From: Phocaeicola dorei
GTDB lineage: Bacteria; Bacteroidota; Bacteroidia; Bacteroidales; Bacteroidaceae
Length of the DNA stretch: 64,000 bases
Direction of reading: 5' to 3'
Assembly: GCF_013009555.1 (NCBI RefSeq)
Contig: NZ_CP046176.1
Location: 1,519,501 to 1,583,500 of the forward strand
Part shown: positions 1-7,936 of the stretch, piece by piece
How the letters are laid out: every line of letters begins with the position of its first letter
Position numbering within the stretch: the first letter of the stretch is position 1
Notes under the pieces: generated by a model
The model's input: the letters and a program-made list of their open reading frames with translations, nothing else
Database searches by the model: none
Told to the model about the DNA's origin: nothing
Program-made: the position numbers and the translations under genes

Positions 1-1
1 T

Positions 2-1702
2 ATGATGGTGGGGCTGTTTGTGGTTGGCGGAGCGATTTTTCAGACGGGACTTGCCAAAATGATCAGTTCACACATTCTGAAATTAGCGGGTAAGAGTGAA
101 TTGAAATTATTCTTGCTTGTAATGTTGGTGACTTCTGCTATCGGGGCTTTTGTGAGCAACACAGGTACGGTGGCTCTGATGTTGCCTATCGTGGTCAGTC
201 TGGCAGTCAGTGCCAACATGAATCCCAGTCGTTTGCTTATGCCGTTGGCGTTTGCCAGCAGTATGGGAGGTATGATGACACTGATTGGTACGCCGCCCAA
301 CCTTGTTATTCAAAATGCGTTGACTTCGGCCGGTTTTCCTCCGCTTTCGTTCTTCTCTTTTTTTCCGGTAGGGATTATTTGTGTGGCAGTGGGTACTTTG
401 GTGTTGCTTCCGCTCAGTAAATGGTTTCTTTCGAAACGGGGGAAAAACGGAGACGACAATGTTCATTCGGGCAAATCCCTGAAACAGTTGGTGAAGGAAT
501 ATGGGCTATCCAGTAATTTGTTCCGGTTGAGGGTGGTCGGTGACTCCCGGCTGCATGGAAAGACGATTATAGAGTTGGATATCCGGCGCAAGTATGGATT
601 GAATATACTGGAGGTGCGTCGTGGGGATATGTCACAACACCGCTTCCTGAAAACAATTACTCAGAAGCTGGCCGATCCCGGTACGGTTCTTCAGAAAGAG
701 GATATTCTGTATGTGACGGGGGATTTTGAGAAAATAAAGTTGTTTGCCGAAGATTATCTGCTGGAGATGCTGGACGAGCATACTACCGAAGAAGCGAAAA
801 ACTCAGCCAATTCATTGGATTTTTATGACATAGGTATTGCTGAAATCGTTTTGATGCCTTCCTCCAATCTGATAAACCAGACGATAAAGGGGGCGGGCTT
901 TCGTGATAAGTTTAATGTGAATGTACTGGGTATCCGCCGGAAGAAGGAATATTTGTTGCAGGACTTGGGCAATGAGCGGATTCATAGCGGGGATGTGTTG
1001 CTGGTGCAGGGTACATGGAACAATATCGCCCGGCTGAGCAAGGAAGATGCCGACTGGGTGGTACTGGGACAACCGCTGGCCGAGGCTGCGAAGGTCACGC
1101 TGGATTACAAAGCACCGGTAGCTGCGGTTATCATGGTGCTGATGGTGGCAATGATGGTGTTCGACTTCATTCCGGTAGCTCCGGTGACGGCGGTGATGAT
1201 TGCGGGTATCCTGATGGTACTGACAGGATGTTTCCGCAATGTGGAGGCGGCTTACAAAACCATTAACTGGGAAAGCATCGTACTCATTGCGGCCATGCTG
1301 CCTATGTCGCTGGCATTGGAAAAGACAGGGGCTTCCGAATACATTTCGAACAGTCTGGTCAGTGAACTGGGAACATACGGACCGTTGGCGCTGATGGCGG
1401 GTATTTATTTCACTACTTCCCTGATGACGATGTTTATCAGCAACACGGCTACCGCAGTGCTTCTGGCTCCTATCGCGATGCAAAGTGCAACACAGATAGG
1501 GGTAAGTCCCGTACCTTTTCTCTTTGCGGTGACACTGGGGGCAAGTATGTGTTTCGCTTCTCCATTCTCCACTCCGCCCAATGCGCTGGTGATGCCCGCC
1601 GGACAATATACCTTTATGGATTATGTAAAGGTAGGGCTGCCGTTGCAGATTATTATGGGCATTGTCATGGTGCTGGTACTTCCTTTGCTGTTTCCTTTTT
1701 AA
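2..1702 (+). CDS. SLC13/DASS-type anion permease with two RCK_C domains (5' partial)
   Basis: Inner-membrane permease of the SLC13/DASS type, probably importing dicarboxylate, sulfate or a similar anion; the substrate cannot be read from sequence. The first helices are missing because the gene enters from the left edge; position 2 is only the first in-window ATG. Visible order: hydrophobic segments with the signature SNTGTVALMLP and GTPPNLV, then two cytoplasmic RCK_C/TrkA_C-like domains (about residues 165-255 and 275-345), then a second membrane half with a matching SNTATAVLLAP and STPPNALV. The two-half repeat and the central RCK_C pair are typical of this family. Its 3' end overlaps the convergent MATE gene by 38 nt. 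Confidence 0.88.
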   Translation: MMVGLFVVGGAIFQTGLAKMISSHILKLAGKSELKLFLLVMLVTSAIGAFVSNTGTVALMLPIVVSLAVSANMNPSRLLMPLAFASSMGGMMTLIGTPPNLVIQNALTSAGFPPLSFFSFFPVGIICVAVGTLVLLPLSKWFLSKRGKNGDDNVHSGKSLKQLVKEYGLSSNLFRLRVVGDSRLHGKTIIELDIRRKYGLNILEVRRGDMSQHRFLKTITQKLADPGTVLQKEDILYVTGDFEKIKLFAEDYLLEMLDEHTTEEAKNSANSLDFYDIGIAEIVLMPSSNLINQTIKGAGFRDKFNVNVLGIRRKKEYLLQDLGNERIHSGDVLLVQGTWNNIARLSKEDADWVVLGQPLAEAAKVTLDYKAPVAAVIMVLMVAMMVFDFIPVAPVTAVMIAGILMVLTGCFRNVEAAYKTINWESIVLIAAMLPMSLALEKTGASEYISNSLVSELGTYGPLALMAGIYFTTSLMTMFISNTATAVLLAPIAMQSATQIGVSPVPFLFAVTLGASMCFASPFSTPPNALVMPAGQYTFMDYVKVGLPLQIIMGIVMVLVLPLLFPF

Positions 1703-3020
1703 GTTGTTTATAATATATGATGCCGATGACGTCCGCTATAAACCATCCGATAGGAATAGACCACCAGATTCCGATGACCCCGATGGCAGGAATGCCGGCA
1801 AGCCAATAGGAAAGGGCTACACGGGTTCCCAACGATACCACTGTGAGCACTACGGACATTCCCGGCATACGGATGGCCCGATAATATCCGTATAACAGGA
1901 ACAAAATCCCGATTCCGCAATAAAACGCTCCCTCGATGCGTAAATAACTGATACCGATGTTCAGAATTTCCGTTTCGTGGGGGCGGACAAAAATCAGCAT
2001 CAATAGTTTGGCGAATAAAAAGACCAGAATGGAAATGACCAGAGAGAAGAGAACGGTGGTAATCAAGGCACTTTTCACTCCTTTGCGGATCCGTTCCTCT
2101 TTTCTCGCTCCGAAGTTCTGGGCAATAAAGGTGGAAAAGGCATTTCCGAATTCCTGTACCGGCATATAGGCAAACGAGTCTATTTTTATTGCTGCCGCAA
2201 AGGCGGCCATGACTACAGTGCCAAAACTATTGACCAATCCTTGTACCATCAGAATGCCCAGATTCATCACCGACTGTTGTACACAGGTCAGTGCGGAGAA
2301 CGAAGTGATCTCTTTCAGGCAGTGACGGTCGAAATGCAGGTCGTTGCGGTGTAATCTCAGTTCGGGGTATTTCACGTAGGCATATCCCATAATTCCCAAA
2401 GCGGATACTCCCTGTGCGGCCACCGTGGCGATGGCTGCTCCCTTGATTCCCCAATCCAACTGCAAGATAAAGAATAAATCCAGCCCGATGTTCAGTACAA
2501 CGGAAACCGCCAGAAACCAAAGAGGAGTAACGGCATCTCCTATGGCACGCAGTAATGCCGCATAGAAATTATAGATAAAGGTAAAGCCGATTCCCCAAAA
2601 GATAATCCACAAGTAATCATACATCATGCCATAAATATCTTTGGGAATCTGCAATAACCTGAGAATGGGATGAATCCAGACGAAAGCCGCTATATTTAGA
2701 ATCAATGTTACTGTACCGATCAGCAGGGCGGATACATAGATGTTACGGCGTAGGGAATCCGTTCGTCCGGCTCCATATTGCAAGGAAAAAACGGTTCCGC
2801 TTCCCATGGACAATCCCAGCAGGATGGAAATGAGGAAAACCATCAGCGTATAGGCGGAACCGACGGCAGCCAATGCGCCGGAACCTATACATTGTCCTAC
2901 AATCAGCGTGTCGGCTATATTGTAACACTGTTGTAGCAGTGAGCCTATAATCATAGGTAAGGTAAAACGTAGCAGAGTGCCGGTGATACCTCCCTGCGTC
3001 AAGTCTATTTTAGATAACAT
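1665..3020 (-). CDS. MATE family multidrug/Na+ antiporter
   Basis: Inner-membrane multidrug and toxin extrusion protein of 451 aa, the usual MATE length, with about 12 hydrophobic helices in two homologous halves. The N-terminus LTQGGITGTLLRFTLPMI followed by a QQCYNIADTLIVGQ-like helix is characteristic of NorM/DinF-type MATE exporters, which exchange cationic drugs or metabolites for Na+ or H+. It runs convergently into the SLC13-type gene, sharing its last 38 nt, and is divergent from the sulfur-redox gene at 3257. The start at 3020 gives a full first helix. The drug spectrum is unknown. Confidence 0.92.
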   Translation of the reverse strand: MLSKIDLTQGGITGTLLRFTLPMIIGSLLQQCYNIADTLIVGQCIGSGALAAVGSAYTLMVFLISILLGLSMGSGTVFSLQYGAGRTDSLRRNIYVSALLIGTVTLILNIAAFVWIHPILRLLQIPKDIYGMMYDYLWIIFWGIGFTFIYNFYAALLRAIGDAVTPLWFLAVSVVLNIGLDLFFILQLDWGIKGAAIATVAAQGVSALGIMGYAYVKYPELRLHRNDLHFDRHCLKEITSFSALTCVQQSVMNLGILMVQGLVNSFGTVVMAAFAAAIKIDSFAYMPVQEFGNAFSTFIAQNFGARKEERIRKGVKSALITTVLFSLVISILVFLFAKLLMLIFVRPHETEILNIGISYLRIEGAFYCGIGILFLLYGYYRAIRMPGMSVVLTVVSLGTRVALSYWLAGIPAIGVIGIWWSIPIGWFIADVIGIIYYKQLKKETAKEVPAP

Positions 3021-3158
3021 GATGCGTGTCTGTTCGATTCAATTTCTTATTTATTTTGAAATTTATTGCGAAGGTAGGGAATAAAATATCAAACAACAAT
3101 AAAGATTGTCTATTTAATACCCGGAATGTTCTTTCTCCTTAAAAAGAGTTAACTTGAT

Positions 3159-3233
3159 AATATTTTCCATAGGAAACTTTTTATTATAAGAAATATCATG
3201 TATGTTTGCATAAAGTTTCCATTGGAAAATATT
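3159..3233 (+). promoter_or_regulatory. Twin dyad operators flanking a Bacteroides-type promoter
   Basis: Two nearly identical dyads read TTTCC-ATA-GGAAA (core 3163-3177) and TTTCC-ATT-GGAAA (core about 3216-3228). Their 22-bp surroundings (3159-3180 and 3212-3233) are inverted copies differing at two bases, with centres about 53 bp apart. Between them lies TATGTTTG (3201-3208), a match to the -7 box TAnnTTTG. One dyad therefore covers the -33 region and the other the probable start site, as expected for a dimeric repressor. The natural candidate is the MarR-type regulator at 5765, two genes downstream in the same unit (inference). Confidence 0.6.
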
Positions 3234-3256
3234 AAATCAAATAAAATAGTTTAATT

Positions 3257-5758
3257 ATGAAGTATATAGTAATAGGAGGCGTAGCAGGAGGTGCAACTGC
3301 TGCCGCACGTATCAGAAGAAACACGGAACAGGCGGAAATCATTTTGTTCGAGAAGGGAGAATACATTTCGTATGCCAATTGTGGTCTACCTTATTATATA
3401 GGAGGTGTGATTGCGGAGCGGGAAAAATTGTTTGTACAGACTCCGGAGGCTTTTGGGAAACGTTTTAACATAGATGTGCGTACCCGGTCCGAGGTAATAG
3501 CCATCCATTCTGCCGAGAAAACAGTGGATATTCGTACTTCCGACGGGAAAACTTATACGGAGAGTTATGACAAATTATTGCTTTCTCCGGGTGCGTCGCC
3601 TGTTCGTCCTCCCTTGCCGGGCATTGACAATGAAGGGATTTTTACCCTACGTAATGTGAATGATACCGATGCTATCAAGAGTTACTTGCAGCAGCATAAG
3701 GTGAAACGGGCGGTAATCATCGGGGCCGGATTCATCGGGTTGGAGATGGCGGAGAATCTGCAGGAAGCCGGTGCGGAAGTGGCGGTTGTAGAGATGGCAA
3801 ATCAGGTCATGGCTCCTATTGATTTCTCTATGGCTTCTTTGGTGCACGAGCACTTGTTGCAGAAAGGAGTACATCTCTATCTGGAAAAGGCGGTGGCTTC
3901 TTTCGAACGCACGGTCAACGGACTGGAGGTTGTTTTCAAATCGGGCGAAAGGCTGCCTGCCGATATGGTGTTGTTATCCATCGGGGTACGTCCCAATACC
4001 TCATTGGCGACAGAGGCCGGACTGGAGATAGGGGAGATGCGCGGTATTAAGGTTAATGATTACTTGCAGACTTCCAACGAGCATATTTATGCGGTGGGCG
4101 ATGCTATCGAGTTCCGTCATCCACTGACTGATAGACCGTGGTTGAATTATCTGGCAGGTCCGGCCAACCGTCAGGCGCGTATTGTGGCAGATAACATGGT
4201 CTTTGGAAATAAGGTTACATACGAAGGGGCTGTCGGTACTTCCATTGCCAAAGTTTTTGATATGACTGTCGCTGCTTCGGGCCTTCCGGCAAAACGGTTG
4301 AAACAGGCAGGCATTGATTATTTGTCGGCAACCATCCATTCCGGTTCCCATGCGGGATATTATCCTGATGCTTTACAGATGTCCATTAAAATAACTTTCT
4401 CTCCCGTGAATGGGAAATTACTCGGAGCGCAGATTGTGGGGTATAACGGAGTGGACAAACGTATTGACGAATTCTCGCAAGTGATTAAGCATAACGGAGC
4501 TGTTTATGACTTGATGGCTTTGGAGCAGGCATATGCTCCTCCTTTCTCTTCGGCTAAAGATCCTGTAGCAGTAGCCGGATATGTAGCCGGAAATATACTG
4601 AGCGGAAAGATGAAGCCTCTTTATTGGCGCGAATTACAGGCTGCCGATTTGAGTAAAGTTACGTTGGTTGATGTCCGTACTCCCGATGAATTTGCACTCG
4701 GTGCTTTGAAAGGGGCTGTCAATATTCCTTTGGATGATATGCGCGAAAGGATGGAAGAGATTCCTCAGGATAAGCCGGTCTATTTGTATTGTGGAGTAGG
4801 GTTGAGAGGGTATTTGGCTTCTAATATATTGTTACAGAATGGTTTTGGGGAAGTAAAGAATTTGATAGGAGGTTTAAAACTGTATAAAGCGGCAACGGCT
4901 CCTCTGCCCGAGCCGGAGGAGTTTTCAAATTCTGGCTCTTCAAGTTCTGATTCTTCAAAAGTTGATCATTCTGAACACAGTAAAGATTCTGCTGGAGCTT
5001 ATACTATTGCCTCTTCCGTCATTCCTTCTATGAAAGCAATAAAAGTGGATGCTTGTGGCATATCTTGTCCCGGTCCTATCATGAAACTGAAGAAGAGTAT
5101 GGAAGAACTGGCGGACGGCGAACGTTTGGAAATTGTCGCTACAGATGCCGGTTTTCCCCGCGATGCCGAGGCATGGTGTCAAACTACCGGAAACCGTTTT
5201 GTTTCAGTAAATTCAGGAGCAGGAAAGTATCAGGTAATTGTTGAGAAAAATACTCCGCAATCTTCTTCCTCGGAAGTTTGCCGGGAGGATAAAGGGAAAA
5301 CTTTTATTCTGTTCAGTGATGACCTGGACAAAGTTTTAGCTACTTTTGTACTCGCAAACGGTGCGGCGGCTACGGGAAAGAAGGTAACCATCTTTTTTAC
5401 TTTCTGGGGGCTGAATGCCATCAAGAAGCTGGACAAACCTGTGGTGAAGAAAGATATCTGGGGGAAGATGTTCGGCATGATGCTGCCTTCCAGTTCTTTA
5501 AAGTTGAAGTTGTCTAAAATGAATATGGGCGGAATGGGAGCTAGGATGATGCGATATATTATGAATAAGAAAAATATCGATTCATTGGAATCTCTGCGTG
5601 CTCAGGCTATTCAGAACGGAGTGGAGTTTATTGCCTGCCAGATGTCAATGGATGTAATGGGTGTGAAACGTGAGGAATTGCTGGATCATGTGACTATTGG
5701 TGGAGTGGCAACTTATATGAACCGTGCCGAACAGGCGAATGTAAACTTGTTTATTTAA
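3257..5758 (+). CDS. CoA-disulfide-reductase/rhodanese/TusA/DsrE fusion protein
   Basis: An 833-aa cytoplasmic multidomain protein for thiol or sulfane-sulfur handling. Order: FAD/NAD(P) disulfide reductase (about 1-445) with N-terminal GGVAGGATAA and the single catalytic Cys42 in NCGLPYY, as in CoA-disulfide reductases; rhodanese (about 460-550) with active-site Cys in YCGVGLRG; a Ser-rich linker (about 555-580); TusA/SirA domain (about 595-665) with the CGISCPGP motif; DsrE-like domain (about 675-833) with a Cys in FIACQMSMD. All key cysteines are present. It is followed after 6 nt by a MarR-family gene and preceded by paired dyads, suggesting a redox or sulfur-responsive unit. The exact substrate is inferred only from domain families. 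Confidence 0.9.
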   Translation: MKYIVIGGVAGGATAAARIRRNTEQAEIILFEKGEYISYANCGLPYYIGGVIAEREKLFVQTPEAFGKRFNIDVRTRSEVIAIHSAEKTVDIRTSDGKTYTESYDKLLLSPGASPVRPPLPGIDNEGIFTLRNVNDTDAIKSYLQQHKVKRAVIIGAGFIGLEMAENLQEAGAEVAVVEMANQVMAPIDFSMASLVHEHLLQKGVHLYLEKAVASFERTVNGLEVVFKSGERLPADMVLLSIGVRPNTSLATEAGLEIGEMRGIKVNDYLQTSNEHIYAVGDAIEFRHPLTDRPWLNYLAGPANRQARIVADNMVFGNKVTYEGAVGTSIAKVFDMTVAASGLPAKRLKQAGIDYLSATIHSGSHAGYYPDALQMSIKITFSPVNGKLLGAQIVGYNGVDKRIDEFSQVIKHNGAVYDLMALEQAYAPPFSSAKDPVAVAGYVAGNILSGKMKPLYWRELQAADLSKVTLVDVRTPDEFALGALKGAVNIPLDDMRERMEEIPQDKPVYLYCGVGLRGYLASNILLQNGFGEVKNLIGGLKLYKAATAPLPEPEEFSNSGSSSSDSSKVDHSEHSKDSAGAYTIASSVIPSMKAIKVDACGISCPGPIMKLKKSMEELADGERLEIVATDAGFPRDAEAWCQTTGNRFVSVNSGAGKYQVIVEKNTPQSSSSEVCREDKGKTFILFSDDLDKVLATFVLANGAAATGKKVTIFFTFWGLNAIKKLDKPVVKKDIWGKMFGMMLPSSSLKLKLSKMNMGGMGARMMRYIMNKKNIDSLESLRAQAIQNGVEFIACQMSMDVMGVKREELLDHVTIGGVATYMNRAEQANVNLFI

Positions 5759-5764
5759 ATTTTC

Positions 5765-6121
5765 ATGGAGAAAATAAAATCAATATGTGTCATGAGAGAG
5801 CTGTTCAAGGCTCTCTCTGAACTTGAAACCCGCTTAATGGAACAATATGGAGTGTCATTGAATGAGGCAATGGCACTTTGTTGCATTGGTGGAGATACGC
5901 TGACGGCTAGTGTGATATCGGAAAACACAGGTCTGTCTGCTTCGCATACCTCTAAGGTCATCCGTTCCATTGAAGAGAAAGAATTAATCGTCCGTAATTT
6001 GGGGGATAAGGATAAACGGCAGATGCATTTTACTTTATCCGATAAAGGGCATGAATGTTTGGAAGCGCTGAAAGCAAATGAAATAGAAATACCGGAACTA
6101 TTAAAGCCATTGTTTAAATAA
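5765..6121 (+). CDS. MarR family transcriptional regulator
   Basis: Short 118-aa winged-helix regulator. The recognition-helix region reads LSASHTSKVIRSIEEK and the wing contains a GDKDKRQMHFTLSDKG pattern, typical of MarR proteins, which act as dimers on palindromic operators. It begins 6 nt after the sulfur-redox fusion gene, so the two are very probably co-transcribed. The inverted dyads at 3159-3233 upstream of that gene are the obvious candidate operators, implying autoregulation (inference). A Cys-Cys pair near residues 38-39 (ALCCIGG) could serve redox sensing, which is not demonstrated. A start three codons later is possible. Confidence 0.85.
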   Translation: MEKIKSICVMRELFKALSELETRLMEQYGVSLNEAMALCCIGGDTLTASVISENTGLSASHTSKVIRSIEEKELIVRNLGDKDKRQMHFTLSDKGHECLEALKANEIEIPELLKPLFK

Positions 6122-6153
6122 ACCCTTCTCTTTTCCATTTGTTTATTCCGGAT

Positions 6154-7752
6154 ATGAAACTGGAGAAATGGAAAAACAAATGGAAGAAGTGGAGCAATCT
6201 GCGCAAATGGCAAATATGGAAACTGAAGCTGATTGATGCCCGTCTGTATTTCGTGAGCATATTCGTGGGGCTGCTTACGGGACTGGTTGCTGTGCCTTAT
6301 CACTATCTTCTTTGGTATTTCTTTGATGTGCGGAAAACTTTTTTTACGGCACATTATCCGTGGTATTGGCATGTATTGTTGTTTTTTATCTTATGGGGGA
6401 TTCTGATCTTTGTCGCTTCTTTGGTAAAACGTATGCCATTGATAGCCGGAGGTGGGATTCCTCAGACACGTGCGGCCAATAACGGTCGTATCCGTTATGA
6501 GCATCCTTTTAAAGAACTGGTAGCTAAATTCTGCGGAGGGGTGTTGGCTCTCAGTGCGGGGCTGTCTTTGGGACGCGAGGGGCCGTCTGTTCAGATAGGG
6601 TCTTATATAGGAACACTTATCTCTCGTTGGGGACATATTCTGAAAGGGGAACGGAAACAATTGCTGGCTGCCGGAGCTGGTGCGGGCTTGTCTGCCGCTT
6701 TTGCTGCTCCGTTGTCTTCTTCTTTGTTGGTGATAGAATCCATCGAGCGTTTTGATGCACCTAAAACCGCTATTACTACCTTGTTGGCCGGCGTGGTAGC
6801 CGGAGGAGTGGCTAGTTGGATGTTCCCCACGACTCCTTATCATCTGATTAGTGCGGTCGTTCCTGGTTTATCTTTTATCCGTCAGGCGGAGCTTTATATT
6901 ATCTTTGCCGCCCTTATGGCTGTCATTGCAAAGTTTTATTCGCTCATCGTTCCTTTCTTTCAAGAAAGGATACCTGCCATGAAACTCTCCATTCCTGTCA
7001 AGATGTTGTATTTATTAACCATAGCTTATGCCATATCGTTAACAGAGACGAATCTGACAGGTGGCGGAGAGCAGTTTTTGATGATGCAGGGAATGAATGG
7101 AACTCATGATATCCGGTGGCTTACTATCATGATGCTTATTCATTTTGTTTTTACGCTGTTTTCTCTTTCTTCAGGTTTGCCGGGAGGAAGTTTCATTCCT
7201 ACCTTGGTTACGGGAGGATTATTGGGACAAATCTTCGGGTTGGTATTGGTACAGCGCGGATGGATAGGGTATGAGAATGTGAGTTATATGATGCTGATCG
7301 GGATGGTGGCTTTTTTGGTGGCTGTGGTGCGTACTCCTTTGACTGCTATTGTCCTGATAACGGAGATTACCGGTCATTTCGAGGTGTTCTATCCTTCCAT
7401 TGTGGTAGGTGGATTGACTTATTATTTCACCGAATTGTTACAGATAAAACCTTACAATGTATTGCTGTATGACAGGATGTTCCGTAGCCATAATCCGGAG
7501 TCTTCCGAAGAGGCTGGTGCTCGCTATCATCTTTTTGTCGAGATAATGGATGGGTCTTATTTTGACGGAAAGGAAGTGGATACATTGGCTTTACCTAATC
7601 ATTGTATCATTCGTAGTATACATCGGAATCGTAAAAACTTACTTCCTCAGGGGCAAACCCTGGTTCCCGGTGATCAAGTGGAGATAGAAATGGATGCGCA
7701 GGATATAGAAAAATTATACGAACCGTTGGTCAGTATGGCAAATATCTATTAA
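6154..7752 (+). CDS. ClC-type chloride channel/transporter with C-terminal RCK_C domain
   Basis: Inner-membrane ClC protein of 532 aa from the ATG at 6154; a TTG at 6139 in the same frame would add five residues, but ATG is preferred. Anion-pathway signatures are visible: GREGPSVQIG including the gating glutamate, GGSFIPTLVTGG, and PLTAIVLITEIT. After the last helix, about residues 445-532 form a TrkA_C/RCK_C-like regulatory domain. The N-terminus is highly basic. The final 16 codons plus the stop lie within a 51-bp sequence that recurs exactly at 17266-17316, just before queH, so ClC and queH were probably neighbours before the CRISPR island arrived. Confidence 0.93.
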   Translation: MKLEKWKNKWKKWSNLRKWQIWKLKLIDARLYFVSIFVGLLTGLVAVPYHYLLWYFFDVRKTFFTAHYPWYWHVLLFFILWGILIFVASLVKRMPLIAGGGIPQTRAANNGRIRYEHPFKELVAKFCGGVLALSAGLSLGREGPSVQIGSYIGTLISRWGHILKGERKQLLAAGAGAGLSAAFAAPLSSSLLVIESIERFDAPKTAITTLLAGVVAGGVASWMFPTTPYHLISAVVPGLSFIRQAELYIIFAALMAVIAKFYSLIVPFFQERIPAMKLSIPVKMLYLLTIAYAISLTETNLTGGGEQFLMMQGMNGTHDIRWLTIMMLIHFVFTLFSLSSGLPGGSFIPTLVTGGLLGQIFGLVLVQRGWIGYENVSYMMLIGMVAFLVAVVRTPLTAIVLITEITGHFEVFYPSIVVGGLTYYFTELLQIKPYNVLLYDRMFRSHNPESSEEAGARYHLFVEIMDGSYFDGKEVDTLALPNHCIIRSIHRNRKNLLPQGQTLVPGDQVEIEMDAQDIEKLYEPLVSMANIY

Positions 7753-7753
7753 A
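7703..7753. repeat. Left 51-bp direct repeat bounding the CRISPR-Cas island
   Basis: Positions 7703-7753 are identical, base for base, to 17266-17316. The unit starts with ATATAGAAAAATTATACG and ends with CAAATATCTATTAAA, and carries the last codons and stop of the ClC gene. Sequence on both sides of the two copies differs. The tracrRNA terminator starts only about 10 bp inside this copy. Confidence 0.97.
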
Positions 7754-7762
7754 AGATGAGTC

Positions 7763-7847
7763 TAAAAAAGCCCCCGTTAAAGGACGAGGGCAACCTAAAT
7801 GTTTTCACAACGGAATAATCCTTATTGTGACTTGCTTCAAATTAGTA
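7763..7847 (-). ncRNA. tracrRNA of the type II-C system
   Basis: Read on the minus strand, 7847-7821 is an anti-repeat (ATACTAATTTGAAGCAAGTC then ACAAT). It pairs with the first 26-27 nt of the minus-strand CRISPR repeat, with one single-base bulge and two G-U pairs. It is followed by a small GGA-TTAT-TCC hairpin, a linker, and a strong terminator (7764-7791). The order anti-repeat, short nexus hairpin, terminator is that of known type II-C tracrRNAs. It is divergent from cas9 and fixes crRNA polarity as leftward. The 5' end is estimated from the promoter at 7851-7882. Confidence 0.88.
7764..7791 (-). terminator. Intrinsic terminator of the tracrRNA
   Basis: On the minus strand, GCCCTCGT and ACGGGGGC form a GC-rich stem with one mismatch, around a short CCTTTA loop, directly followed by CTTTTTTAG. 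The same hairpin could terminate ClC transcripts arriving from the left, though the U-tract is oriented for the tracrRNA. Confidence 0.8.
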
Positions 7848-7850
7848 TTG

Positions 7851-7882
7851 CAAAACTATGAAATAAATATGTAAAGGACAAG
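7851..7882 (-). promoter_or_regulatory. Candidate tracrRNA promoter
   Basis: On the minus strand CTTG (7882-7879) is followed after 20 nt by TAGTTTTG (7858-7851), fitting the Bacteroides -33/-7 consensus. Initiation 5-7 nt further would place the 5' end at about 7846, exactly at the start of the anti-repeat. Confidence 0.6.
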
Positions 7883-7902
7883 TGATTATTAGAATAATTT
7901 GA

Positions 7903-7910
7903 TAACTTTG
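7903..7910 (+). promoter_or_regulatory. Candidate -7 box for the cas operon
   Basis: TAACTTTG matches the Bacteroides -7 box and would give a roughly 20-nt leader before the cas9 ATG. No convincing -33 TTTG is present at the right distance, so confidence is limited. Confidence 0.4.
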
Positions 7911-7936
7911 AAAAGTTTTGATAAAATAGTTGTCTT

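Noticed and set aside
812..1606. 264-aa minus-strand frame opposite the SLC13-type permease
   Set aside because: His/Gln/Arg-rich low-complexity product antisense to a clear membrane protein; a shadow.
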